From: Telopea speciosissima
Taxonomy: Eukaryota; Streptophyta; Magnoliopsida; Proteales; Proteaceae
Length of the DNA: 64,000 nt
Assembly (NCBI RefSeq): GCF_018873765.1
Contig: NC_057919.1
Span: 21,740,698 to 21,804,697, forward strand
Direction of reading: 5' to 3'
Of this stretch, positions 46,701-58,600 are shown piece after piece. Made by a program: the position numbers and the translations under genes. Numbering within the stretch: the stretch's first letter is position 1; the number at the start of each line of letters is the position of its first letter. The notes beneath the pieces were generated by a model. That model was not told the DNA's origin. It was given only the letters and a program-made list of their open reading frames with translations, and did not search any database.

Positions 46701-47053
46701 GCAGCACCTAAAATATACTCCTGCTCAATCTTCTTCTTCCTTCGTAACTTAGTAGCAGCATCAATGCAACCGATCTTCCTTTTGTGACCTCTTCCATGTG
46801 GATCTGAAGAAGAGCTACCGCAAGCAGGGGCAGTGACAATGCCAGTTAGTCTACTTTTACAAGAACCAACAGCTTCCGCGGCTACGTGTTCCTTGAACTT
46901 CTTCTTTCGCCGAGAGCAATCTTCCAGCGAAAAATGCGAGCCAATGATCGACAAAGAAGCCGGTGGTTTACGACTGAGTGGTAAGATTTCTGGTAGATCT
47001 GAGGATGCAAACTGCGTTTCACTTCCTTTCCTCTTTTTCCTTAACAACTCCAT
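43795..47053 (-). CDS. PEPRK2: Ser/Thr kinase PEPRK2-like (3 coding exons, 477 aa)
   Basis: Exons 47053-46282, 44601-44305 and 44159-43795 join in frame (GT-AG introns of 1680 and 145 bp). A basic, Ser-rich N-terminus of about 110 residues precedes a full kinase domain: glycine loop IGRGKFGS (119-126), catalytic Lys in FACKTL (K142), HRDIKPEN (228-235), DFG (248-250), SPAYVAPEVLL (267-277) and a subdomain XI end with RHPWI. A C-terminal tail of about 110 residues follows, with no EF hands. I recognise the family as the PEP-carboxylase-kinase-related kinases of the CDPK-SnRK superfamily, PEPRK2 in particular. Substrates are not established. All catalytic residues are present, so it should be active. 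The start is the first in-frame ATG that fits MELLRKKRKG; an upstream in-frame ATG (47101) lies in the likely leader. 5' UTR introns are likely between 47100 and 47700. Confidence 0.9.
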
Positions 47054-48838
47054 AGCACAATATCGCCAATACACGATGCAGATATTATCGAGTTGAAACA
47101 AAAATTATACCGGATTCCCCAAGAAACTGGCCGAATTAGCTTCTTATTGGGTCGAAAATAAACAAATCAATTAGCCTCTTCCCCTAATCTAGTTACTGCT
47201 CAGTACTACTACACTGAAACTAATGGAAACAATGGTCTCTCGAAACATTTGTTCCTCGAACAAATTCTGCAAGACAATCAATAAAAAAAATTTCAGTGAG
47301 AGATCTCCAAATGCACACTCATCTCCAGTCGCCAATCAAACCACCAACCCATAAAACATTAAAAAAAAGTGAATTAGTTAAAATAATTAGGGAATTTAAG
47401 AAACCTATAAGCAAGAGTCTCTTGTTCTTCTTCTTCCGACGCATCTGAAGCAACGATCCACTGTCTTCTAACATCAATCTACTATCACGCACCACAAAAG
47501 CCTAAACGGAAAATAACAGAATCCCAAATCGTCAGAGATCAATAGAACAAGAGACCAAGAAAAACCTAAACTCAAAGAAGAAACACAAACCCTAGAAATC
47601 TCTGAGAGGGAAAAAAAAAAGGAGATGGAAACACCAAATCCATAGACTGTAGACGGTAGACTGTAGAGAGCGAAATGGATTGGAAGTCTGCTTACCTTCA
47701 TTTAAGGGGTTTCACTGTATCGTGAGATACTCGTGGCGGAGCGACGGTGTAGTTCTATTGGGAATCGAAAGTAAAAGAAAGAAAAGCAGCGGAGGCACCG
47801 TCGTGTAACGCATAAGAGAGTTGGAAAGTAGTATTGACAGGACGGAAGGGCGACCGACAGGACTAGTGCCTTTAGAAAGTAGAAACACCACACCACACCT
47901 TCTTGTACAAGAATTTTGTGATTCTAACAGGCTGTATTTGGCATTAGATGTAGCGATTTTGAACGTCTGATTGGAATTTGTATTAGGTAAGGATGTGTTC
48001 ACCGTCTGATTGGATCTATGAAGTAACGTAACGTAAATTGATTCGGTGAGGGTGCGTGGTTACACCAATCTGACGGTTAAGGAATGATATTACGCGTGAA
48101 TAGAACGCCATTGAATCGGGACCATTAAACATAATATCTTCTCTAGATGAATTAGAGTTTCAGTGAAGTTGGTAACGGTAGGTAATCTGAAGTTGGTTAA
48201 TACTATTAAGGTGGTTTTTTTTTGTTTTTTTTTTTTAACAAACAAATTAATGGTTACCTGCTTTTATTATGGATAAGAGAGTTTGGCCCAATTCCGGTCC
48301 TTATTTATCTGAACATTTTGTTTCAGATTATATCAAAAAAAAAAAAAAGAAAAGACATAAGAAGGTAAATTAAAATTGAGTACCAATTATTACAAAACTA
48401 TGTTTAGGGTACCTTATGTTTCCAATATATTCTACAAAAAAAAGTTATATTTACAATATTATACTCGGGCCTTCAAGGTTCTATATTAGTAGGTTTGTTT
48501 TAAAATTAATATATTTTCAATTTTGCCCTTCTTAAGCAATCAATTTGGGATACCTGCCCCCTTTCCTATTTAACCAACACATGGTAAGGGAACCACCATC
48601 TCTCCTCTCCTTGCAGGGATGAAGAAGCTTTAGATGTTTACCACGGAGGTTTTGAACTCGGTAATATCAATATCGTTTTTAGGTCATCAATAGAAGAATT
48701 TCCCCTTCTCGAATACAACATAAGTAACTCTGTTGTGCCCCGTATGTTCCTGCAGATGGGTTATTTTCACGGTATGAGCATGGGGAAGTGTCGGCAAGGG
48801 ATTACCATCTTGTTAGTTTTTCTTGACAATACTCAAGA
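47054..48838. other. PEPRK2 leader and upstream region
   Basis: On the minus strand the leader probably contains one or two introns: splice-like signals include TTAAATGAAG before GTAAGC near 47690 and a pyrimidine-rich TTGTCTTGCAG acceptor near 47270. Upstream (47930-48838) lies AT-rich DNA with T and A runs and no gene. Promoter elements are not resolved. Confidence 0.5.
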
Positions 48839-51540
48839 TGTCACGTCCCCATTCCAGACAAGGAATATAATATAATACAAGGGGTGACTAGGATGACGCG
48901 TGTCATCCCATTAGGCTGTCAGAATCACTGACACAGTGTCTCAACGCACAGTCATAACTAATATTAAAACAATATAATATCAGAGTGCGGAAAGGGAATA
49001 TTACCTTTCAAAGATCAGTAGTTTTGTGGAAGAGTATAAAATCAAATAGTTATAAGATGTTCAAAGGCTAGATGATAAATACTGTAATTAATATATTTTT
49101 CATGACCATCTAATAACTATCAACAAGGGTATAACAGTAAATATTTATACATGGGCCTAAGGCCTAAAATAAACAAAAGGGGAACAAGTCCCAAGTATTC
49201 TCACGGCCCGTAGACGCAATCGTCACAAGGACACCCGTCGTCATATTCCTCAAACACAGTTTTTGGCTCCTCCGTACCTGCACCATGATCTAAAGAATGT
49301 GTACACGAGGGGGTTAGCTCCACTGAGCCAGTGAGGGGATGGAGATGCACAAACACACAATTCACATAATCCAATGAAGCATGCACATGTTAATTCCATT
49401 TTTTCACCTATCACACAACTAAGTCAGAGGTATATGCTACTATGACAATTCGGGAAACACTGTAGGTCACTTCCATTCATCACCACAATGAATCCTCAAT
49501 TGCCACCTGGGAGCCTACACCAGATAATGCCACCAAAACATCCCAGTGGCAAGCCCCAATATAACCATCACTACCATGACTAGCTCTCTCTCACACCACA
49601 GAATCCGGGCTCTGGTTATCCAACACCTAAACCCCTGTTTGCAAGGGTCATAGCATAAAGGTACAAAAGTCCTAGCCGCAAGTATACTACATGTAAATCC
49701 TATCGTCCAGAGAGGTAATCCGGGCGCATCAACTTTTCATCTGGTTTAATGCCCGATTACCAGCATGGCACGGCGCATACAGTTCAATATGACAATCAAT
49801 AATGGTATTTCATAATTATAAATACTCGGGTTTTCGGCACCGGCACCGTAACCCATCAAAATAAAACATCTATCATCAATATCATAACAAACATAAATAA
49901 AAATATGCAATATGCACAAGCATGCTTAATAAATTATACTGATGACATAATATACAATGCAATAATAATATCAAGGCCAAACAACCAAACCCACTCACCC
50001 TATGTGTTATATCCCCGAGTAATGAGATGTCGTTGCGATTAAGTAGCATGTTGCAAAAAGGGAGATTAAACCTAGTGAAAGAGTGAGAATAGGGTTAATT
50101 ATGTCAAAAGGAAGGGTTCCCAAAAGGTCCTCCCACAAATTATCTAAGTTGTAGATTTTAAAGGTAGGGTAGTTTTATTGGTGGATTCATGCCCAAACCT
50201 AAAATCACATGTAAAACCAACCTTAACAAGGGCTTAGGAAGGGTTCTGTTAGGTGCGATTTTACGTGTGATTTTACCTCAGATATGAAACCGCAGGTAAA
50301 ATCGATTTTAATAGAGAGCTTCGTAAGATAATGGTCTCAGGGTGGTTGCAGGGTCGATTTCTCGTAGGTCTTGAAACCGCAAGTCTCCAAATTTCAAAAT
50401 TAAAGAGTTATTCACTAAGGCTTCCATTCCCAAGTGGAATGAAGGAAAGGGAACACCAAGGGGCTTCCTCCTTGGTCCATTAAGATCCTAAGACCTCATT
50501 AGGTCTATGTATTCCAAGGATTCAAGAGGGAGAAAGCAAGAAAACTTCATTAAGAGCATAATAGGATAGAAACCCTAGGTCTTTCCATTGGGATGGGATT
50601 GGGAGCTTTGAGGTTAGCCAAAGGAGTAAGATAGCACTACCATGATTATGACCATGAGTTCACATCGATCCTTAGGTCTCAAAATAAGCCCTAGACCGAT
50701 TCTCTTCCATCTCCCAACCCTAAAATAAAAAATAAGGAAGGAAGAATGCCTTAAAGGCTTACCTTCCTCAAGAAAGTGATACCCACGTTGAGGCTCCAAG
50801 AAGCAAGATCCTCAAACCCCCTATCAACCTCCTCCACACCTCTTCTCCCTTCTCTTCTTCCTCCACGTTTTAGGCTTGGTGAGAATAATAAAGAGAAGTA
50901 TATGCTCTTAGTTCTATTTAAGGCAAGTGATACTTTAAGGTCCATTTGGTTAGGTACTAATAAAATAAAAATCCATTTTTAAGTTCAACTAGTCGAATGG
51001 GTCAAGTAGGTTAAATGGGTCGGTCCAAGTTAAATTGGTCATTAAACGATATAGGTACTTTAAGTTAAATGAGTCATCCAAGTTAAATGGGTACTTTAAG
51101 TTAAATGGGTCATCCAAGTTAAATGGATACTTTAAGTTAAATGGGTCACCCATTAGTTCTAAATAGGAAAGAAGTCTATCAAAGGGTCTATTAAAGGGTG
51201 GGATCCACGTAATAATGGAACACAAGTCCTTCACACGTTTCTCGAGGTAAGTGGGACCCATAAATAAAATATTTTCAACTCAACTAAAATAGCCCCGGCG
51301 GTCCAAATCTCGACCCGCACTTCGAGGGCTCCAAAGAAAAAGATAAATAAATAAGTCAAGGGCTAGAACTTACTTCTCCATTGCCATGGTGTGTCAATGG
51401 CAAGCCCATATCATGGTCAATAATTTTGTAGTCGGGTTCGACCATCATCAAGAACAGGTCACCAGCATATATGACAGCGGTATCTACACGTCATGAGGGA
51501 GGAATAATAATTAATTATGATCCGGGGTGCGGGTATAACA
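48839..51540 (-). mobile_element. Solo LTR, same gypsy family, copy 2 (2702 bp, inverted)
   Basis: On the minus strand it starts TGTTATACCCGCACCCCGGA and ends GGGGACGTGACA, matching copy 1 (33996-37044). A perfect 5-bp duplication CAAGA flanks it (48834-48838 and 51541-51545). Long blocks align with copy 1, for example GACCCTTGCnAACAGGGGTTT. It carries no pol. A 36-bp tandem repeat lies inside at 51054-51150. Confidence 0.88.
51054..51150 (+). repeat. 36-bp tandem repeat in solo LTR copy 2
   Basis: GTACTTTAAGTTAAATG and TCATCCAAGTTAAATGG alternate with a period of 36 bp for about two and a half copies. Open-frame translations of it are repetitive and not a gene. Confidence 0.85.
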
Positions 51541-51593
51541 CAAGATCATGGTTTGGGGTGTGCCTTAACCGAGGAGGATTTACAGTTCCTATC

Positions 51594-52870
51594 TGTTGGA
51601 ATTTTTTCAAATAATAGATGTGGGATTTAGTCCCACATCGGTTACGAAGAAGTGTTTCCTTTGATTTATAAATGATTGTGTGCTATTATCACATGTTATG
51701 TTTGGAAAGGGTTATACGGTGCACTTGTTAGCGAGGACGGTGACCGTCCGAACGAGTACGCATGCGTCTACGTGAGGCGCAATGTGACGCTTTGATGGCC
51801 TATAAATGGGTCATAAATTCTCTCAGAGATAACAAAAACTTCTCTGATAGCTTCAAGAGGTTACTGATTTTGCAACCAGTAATCTGTTTTAGCCTGATTT
51901 ATCTTGAGAGGCAGGTTTGCTGCAACCCTTTGCAGGAATAGAAGGGTGCAAATACTGTCTTAAGGACAAAACGACCTCGTTCGACTCAGGCCATCTTTTT
52001 GTCCTCTTCCTTTTGATTCCAGTTTTTCTAACACTATCCAAGAAGGAGAAAAGTAAACTTGAGAAGAATGAGTCTAAGAACAATTGTAAGAGGTTGATGC
52101 CAAGCCCTAGAACATATCAATTAGGAGCAAAAAGGCAAGGAAGGGTACGTCAACTCAGAGTTATCAAACTGATGAAGGAAGGAATCTTGAGGCTTTCTAT
52201 ATGGTCCTTACTTTTGTACAGTGAATGGTTACTTCTTCAGGGAAAAACGAAAATTTCTCGTACTGTGGTACCCTTGGGCTTTGGTGACGAGGCCTCCAAA
52301 AGAAGAATGTCAGGTTTCAAGATATTTTTCGATAGCAAGGTTGATTGGCTTGAGTTAAAGTGTAGTATTCACAAGCAAATTAGCCATGCCCGTCGAGGGA
52401 ATGGGGAGATTCTAGACGCTGGCAATTTATTTGACACAAAAGAAATTTGTAATCGCTGAGGAAAACAACATTCCGGCTCCATAGCTAAATTACACACTTG
52501 AAGGGTTGGCTGTGGCTGGGCCTCAGTCCTTTAGAGTTTTTGCTATCTTATTGGATCTTCTTCCTTTTCTTCTTATCTTCTTGTTGAGATGTTATTTTCA
52601 CTTAAGCCAAACCATTCTCCATCACCGGATCTTCCCCTTCATCCATTCTATCCTTTGATGATGAATCCTATGACGATCTATCACCTGGATTTTTTAAATC
52701 AATAAAATCCTTAAAGGAGAAGAAACGTCAACCTATCCCCGAGGATTTCAAGTTAGTTAATCTGGGGTCAGAAGAAGAATCCCAGGAGGTTAAGCTCAAC
52801 ATATCCCTCAATGAGTAACAGACTGCCAACCTATTGAACTTTTGAGATTCTTTAAATCTAGATCAATGAC
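51594..52870 (+). mobile_element. Ty3/gypsy fragment, LTR start plus a pol linker piece
   Basis: From TGTTGGAATTTT at 51594 the sequence is LTR-like: a TAGTCCCACATCGG motif near 51630 and TATA-like CCTATAAATGG near 51801. Near 52660-52810 one frame encodes a segment with PEDFKLVNLGSEEE, which resembles the conserved stretch between protease and RT in plant Tat/Athila-type gypsy elements. RT itself is absent. A 180-codon ORF at 51917-52459 is basic and matches no family I recognise; it may be a gag remnant. Boundaries are uncertain. Confidence 0.45.
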
Positions 52871-53202
52871 AATTTTCAAGCAAAGTGAATAAATATAATA
52901 GAGAATACCAAAATGAGAAAAATACCTTAGGTATCATTGGTATATACTTACTTAACATATACATATGCAACATTAAAACTTTATCAAACAAGCGTTATAT
53001 GGAAATTCTGATGAATAATGCATGTTGAATGGACATAGATCGGTAGAGCTGTGTTTGACTTTGACTCTGAAATTTGATAGTGGCATGTTTAGAACATTTT
53101 TTCCACATTCAAGGTCAAACTAACCAAATCATCATTTCTAATTGTACAATAAGTATTCCACAAAAAAGAAAATTGTACAAGAAGGATGCAGACCCAAGCT
53201 TT

Positions 53203-53414
53203 TGTCTTAATTTTTCCCCTTCTTCCCAAATTCAGTCAAAAACTGCCCCAAACCCATTTTTTGGTTTGGTGTTCGTTTCAGTTTGAAAACATGGGTAAAA
53301 TGAGCGTTTGTCTTAATTTTTCCCCTTCTTCCCAAATTCAGTCAAAAACTGCCCCAAACCCATTTTTTGGTCTGGTGTTCGTTTCAGTTTGAAAATATGG
53401 GTAAAATGAACATA
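53203..53414 (+). repeat. 106-bp tandem duplication
   Basis: Two almost identical units; GTCTTAATTTTTCCCCTTC occurs at about 53204 and 53310. Differences are one or two bases, so the duplication is recent. Confidence 0.95.
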
Positions 53415-53562
53415 AACTCACCGCCTTCAAATAACAGCCGTAGATCTTGTTATATCGAGTCTCAATTGTCCGTTCATTTTATTGTTAATTGTTAACTGGC
53501 TGTATCCATGTGTACTCTGTTGCGTAGCGTTTCTCGTGGCAGTGACTGCTGTGACTTACAGT

Positions 53563-53804
53563 CATGGTTTGAGGAATCGGTATCATTAGATCAGCTCGAT
53601 TGGTCAATTTGTATCGGTATTGGTGGAGATCAATGCAAATTCTTGGTCGATCCCATATTAGTAGTTTGGTACGAACAGTGGTGAAAATGTAAAATAATTT
53701 CAAAATTTAAAAAATAACAGAGATCAATCTGCCTCATCAAGACCAATACAGCTTGATCTAGATTGATATCGGCCAAGACCGATACCGATATTACTAAAGC
53801 CATG
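53563..53804. mobile_element. hAT-like MITE, family M1, copy 3 (242 bp)
   Basis: Left end CATGGTTTGAGGAATCGG and, reverse-complemented, right end CATGGCTTTAGTAATATCGG. Perfect 8-bp duplication CTTACAGT (53555-53562 and 53805-53812). Confidence 0.88.
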
Positions 53805-53913
53805 CTTACAGTAATTCATTCATGTTGATGGTATGATCTCTCTTTATTAAAGAAAGAATAAAGCAAGCACACACCACCGACCGTTCCATTTTCTTCGTAA
53901 AATTGTTCAAAAC

Positions 53914-54050
53914 AAACAGTGAAAAATATAATTTTATGGTGAAAATGGGATCGGGCTCCGAACAAACAGCGGAGCTCAAAATAAACAGTGGAAAATATAA
54001 TTTTACATTGAAAATGGGACCGGGCTCAAAACAAACAATGGAAAATATAC
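53914..54050 (+). repeat. 69-bp imperfect tandem repeat
   Basis: AAACAGTGGAAAATATAATTT near 53983 repeats a copy near 53914 at a spacing of 69 bp, with GAAAATGGGAnCGGGCTC following in both. A third partial unit (AAACAATGGAAAATATA) follows. Confidence 0.75.
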
Positions 54051-54189
54051 GATAAAATAGCTGAATCAGCAGTTGGAGTTTGTACATAGGCCTATAATAG
54101 GAGCAGTCATATTTTTAAAAATTGTACTTCATATTTTCTCTCTAAAAACAAACATTGGAAAATGTTCCATCATGTAAAATTTTTACATG

Positions 54190-54715
54190 TAAAGATGAGC
54201 GTGCGGAGATGAGGATGTTGAGAAGAATGTGTGTTAAGACCAGAAGAGATAGAATAAGTAATGATTATATTAGAATCGAATTGGGAATTGCACCAATCTA
54301 GGAGATGCTTTGTGAGAATCGTTTGAGGTAGTATGATCATGTACAACGACCTATGATGCACCGGTAAGGATGAGTGACTAGATTCAATTTGACTGAGTTA
54401 AAAGAGGTAAGGGTATGCCTAAATTAACTATTGAAGAAGTGATAAGAAAGGATATGCGTGTGGTAGGGCTTGATCCTAGTAATACCGCAGATAGAATTGT
54501 TTGAAAGACAAAGACCAGTGAGACAGACCTTTTGTAGGGGATTGTTCCTGAGACGATGTTTTGACTCAACTTCTTATTTTACTTATTATCTTTTTCACTT
54601 CTTTTTTACTCTTCTTATTTCTCTTATTCCTCTTACTTCTCTTACACTCATAGCTTCTATCGAATGAATGTAGTTGACTCCATTTAGGGATAAGGTTATG
54701 ATTGTTGTTATTGTA
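54190..54715 (+). mobile_element. RTE-type LINE 3' end, copy 2
   Basis: GATGAGGATGTTGAGAAGAATGT-like sequence (compare GATGAGGATGTTGCGATGGA at 39609) is followed by the same order of words as the RTE relic at 39610-39975: GTTTGAGGT, GATCATGT, TGCCTAAATTAAC. It ends GACTCCATTTAGGGATAAGG with a TTG-rich tail. A 5'-truncated relic full of stops. Confidence 0.7.
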
Positions 54716-55623
54716 AAATTTTCTCCATAAATTTTTAAAAATTTAAACCGAAACAAACGGAGCCCTGACAAAAAATAAAACAGCACTAACCGTTCCCATT
54801 TTCATTCATTATCTCTAGTGCTTACTACGAAACATTTCCGGTTCTTGCTCTGATATGTGTGGTTTTGCTTACCTGTGGGTGTGTCTAGAGTTGTTGTTTT
54901 GTTTTGTTCTGTTTTCGAATTGCAGGGGAGGACAAAGTATACAAAGCCAATATAATACCTCTCCATCAGCCATCATATGGATTAAAACAGGAAAAAAAAA
55001 AAAAAAAAAACTCAAATTTGTAGTGTCGGAGTCATTGCAACTTCGAGCTTCATTATCGAAATCGGCTGAGCAATCAACGCAGAAGTTAACTGCTTCGCCA
55101 TTCCACCTTCAAGCAAAGGGCGACTTACCCATCTCCATTTCTTTTGCTTCTGAATCACTGAAGGAAGGTCACCACCGCAGTCACCGTAGTGTGGGAGAAA
55201 CGCCAATTTGTAATACCACTTAGAGGATTAAATCCCTACGCCGGCGCCGGTGAGAAATCCATTCGCCTGGTTCTCTGCACCTTTTATTAGGTTTTCCCTC
55301 CCAAATTTTGGTAGACAATAGTAGACTTAAGCATAGTAAGTAGCAACCGAATCGGTAATAAACGGTTAGGATTGAACTTAAAAAATTTCAACGGTCTAGA
55401 TTGGGGAAGTGGGTTTAAAGTTCGCAGAGCTAGGCGCTGCGACCAGTCAGACAGTCACCCAATGGAACGAACGAAACTTTTTTTTCTGGTATAACTTTTG
55501 GAATTTTTGGTATTTTAATGCAGGGTAGTGCATCTAACGCAACTGGGAGTAGCGTCGGAGACCCGAACACCGCAAAGCTTGCAGTGACGGGAGCGGGAGC
55601 AGATCAACAGACAGAGAAGAGAG

Positions 55624-58600
55624 ATGTCTCAGTCAATTTTCGGCTTAAACCCTCCCAAAACCTTTAACAAGAGATCTTCACTCTTGCCTTCCTTCACTAC
55701 ACTCTCTTCTTATTCTTCTTCTTTTTCTTCTTCTGTGTCTACGAGACTGGGAAGGAAAAATCCTATGATTCAACTTGAAATGGCGTCGTGCCAAGCGCGA
55801 CCGTCTCTCGAAATCCTCACCAGAGGTGGCTATCATGACGAGGTACTTAACGCCATTCGGAAAGCCTTGCCTAACTGTCTATCCGAAACGCATCTTCATG
55901 AAACCGTTCCTGGTCTCAAATCCAAGACCAGAGGCAAGGTATTTCTTCATTTATCACCGCTTTGTCTCATAAAAACTTATTTGAAACCCTTCTTCCTCTC
56001 CCAACCCTGAATCCTTTGAAAAATTAGGAAAAGCGAATACCTTTCCTTTTTTTTGTTTAAAATCTTTCTGATAAAATTTTGATAATTCGGATTGGTTTCC
56101 GTAGGTGAGGGATATCTACGATGCTGGGGATTATCTCGTACTGGTCACTACCGATCGCCAGAGTGCTTTTGACAGGGTTCTTGCTTCTATTCCCTTTAAA
56201 GGCGAGGTGTGCTATTAATTTGTGCTCTCATCACTGCTTTTTGTGTAGACATTTTTAGTTTGTCATTTACTGGAGTCAAAATGAGCCATTTGAAAAGGAA
56301 AAAGGCTGTACTTTAACTTATAATGAAAACTTCTAGGAACAGATTGTCCCTGTATTATGACAGGGCAATGGGTTTTGTTATCTTAATCCATTACTTCCTG
56401 TTGATGTGTCTGATTTTGGTTTTGTAATAACCAGGTTCTTAACTCCCCCTGGTATGACTTGCAGGTTCTCAATCAGACGAGTTTGTGGTGGTTTGGCAGG
56501 ACGCAGCACATCACTCCAAATGCGGTGGTGTCTGCTCCCGATAAAAATGTTACAATTGCAAAGAAATGCTCAGTTTTTCCGGTTGAGTTTGTCGGTGAGT
56601 TATTATTGGATTAAGGACCCGGTTTTATTAGTAGGATTAAGTCTAGTAGGTAGTGGAGAGGTAACATTTTGGTAAGTGCTTGGAAGAAAGAGAGGTACTT
56701 CCCTCTAAGAGGTCATGTACTGCAGCATAGATATATAAGCAGCAAAGGAGTGTCATAGTAGTCTGAAATAAAATCACAGAATTTCATTCAATTATTTTAA
56801 TTGGCCGTGCATTGTTTTTGCATCGATAAGCTAACATTAATATATGATTTCTGGGAAAGAAACTGACATTTTAACCTACCTTAATTGTTTATGAAATTTA
56901 GAAGTTTAGTGACTCAAATTTAGTTGTCTTTAGACCACCTGAGGTCTCTCAGGAAGGCATTACCTAGTCTCCAGTTTGAGTCAGATTGAAAGTACAGTAA
57001 CAAAGAGAAAAAATATGCATTTTTTTTAGACCAAAGAATCAAATTTGGATGTCTCCGAGTGATACAGGTGGATTTTTTGCATTAGATTTTTAGAAACTCA
57101 ATGTTGATCTTCTTAATGCATAAGGGAAATTTGCATTGAATGTCATCTACTGCTAATTTATTGGACATGAGTGTGCTTACTGTTATTTATTCTAAATTCA
57201 TCAAACTATGATTCTCTCTGATATGTATTAGACTTGAATACTTATATAGTTATATGTAGTTAGAGGTTATATAACTGGAAGCACCGACACGTCATTATGG
57301 ACTGTATACAAAAAGGGCGACAGAGAATATTGTGGCAATGTACTCCCTAATGGTACGTTTCTGGGACTTAGATTGTTCTATCTTTTGTTTTACCCATTTC
57401 TTGCTCATTTGGTTTTTAAATATATAACAGGGATGGTGAAAAACCAAAAGCTACCTGCAACTATACTCACACCAACAACTAAGGCTTCTTCTCATGATAT
57501 TCCTGTAACTCCCAGTGAGGTTTGTTTACATTGTATCTTTCTTATACTTTGTAACATTTGGTTGTTTGAATTGAATTATGGGACTGCAAGTGTTAATAAC
57601 CTTTTAAATATAATTTGTTTGCCAAAGAAGCCGTTCTCCTTTGGTCTTTTCCTGATTATTGATCTAGCCAATCTTTGTCAAGGTTTTTATACTGGTGGAG
57701 CATCATTTTTTTTTTCTTCCGTATAGCCTGTATAAAATGTTCTTGTTTTTGATGCTTTGATTTTAGGCTCTGTTACTTGCGCAATATCTAATCCATATGG
57801 CATTTAATTGTTCTCTATTTAATTTGACTTTGAAAACGATGTTTGATGGACACTGAAGGTTGATTCGTTGAATTCCAATTGGCTTACAGATTCACACATC
57901 TGTCTTGATAATGGAAATAACATAATATGATGTTTTCTTTGTCAAGGTTTTTATACTGGTGGAGCATCATTTTTTTTTCTTTCCGTATAGCCTGTATTAA
58001 ATGTTCTTGTTTTCGATGCTTTGATTTTAGGCTCTGTTACTTGCGCAACATCTAATCCATGTGGCATTTAATTGTTCTCTATTTAATTTGACTTTGAAAA
58101 CGATGTTTGATGGACACTGAAGGTTGATTTGTTGAATTCCAAATGGCTTACAGATTCACACATCTGTCTTGATAATGGAAATAACATAATATGATGTTCT
58201 CTTATGCCCCTCCCTCCCCCCCCCCCCCCCGACAAAAGGGAAAAAGAAAAAGAAAAAGAAATGTTTATCATTTAGGTTTTTGGTTATGCTTTTGATAGCA
58301 CTTATATGCTAGCAAATAAAAGATCCAAGAGATTTGTGAAAAGTGAGAAAGGTTGGAACATTTTTTCTGCTTCTTTTGGTTTGTACTGGCTTTGTCAAGA
58401 TTATAATTCTCCTATGGTGAGTGATTAAATTTGTTGCTTTCATCTAATGTGGATGGCTGAGTTGGTTTGCTTAAAGTTAATGCCTTTCTTGTGTCCAGAT
58501 AGTTGAACTAGGTCTCATGACGCAAGCTGAATATGATGAAGCAAGCAGGAAAGCGTTCAGCTTATTTGAATATGGACAGGTGATTGTTCTTTACTCTTCT

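Larger units (their letters stand above)
52871..55623. other. Intergenic region upstream of PUR7
   Basis: Contains a 106-bp tandem duplication (53203-53414), MITE M1 copy 3, a 69-bp repeat near 53914-54050, an RTE 3' end (54190-54715) and a poly-A run at about 54989-55009. The last 380 bp should hold the PUR7 promoter and leader. A minus-strand ORF at 55012-55206 is not recognisable. Confidence 0.5.

Noticed and set aside
50989..51261. 90-codon ORF with repeated FNLKYPFNLDD units
   Set aside because: It is the translation of the 36-bp tandem repeat inside solo LTR copy 2.
55012..55206. Minus-strand ORF upstream of PUR7
   Set aside because: Would suit a divergent gene, but there is no recognisable domain and it ends at a poly-A/T run.
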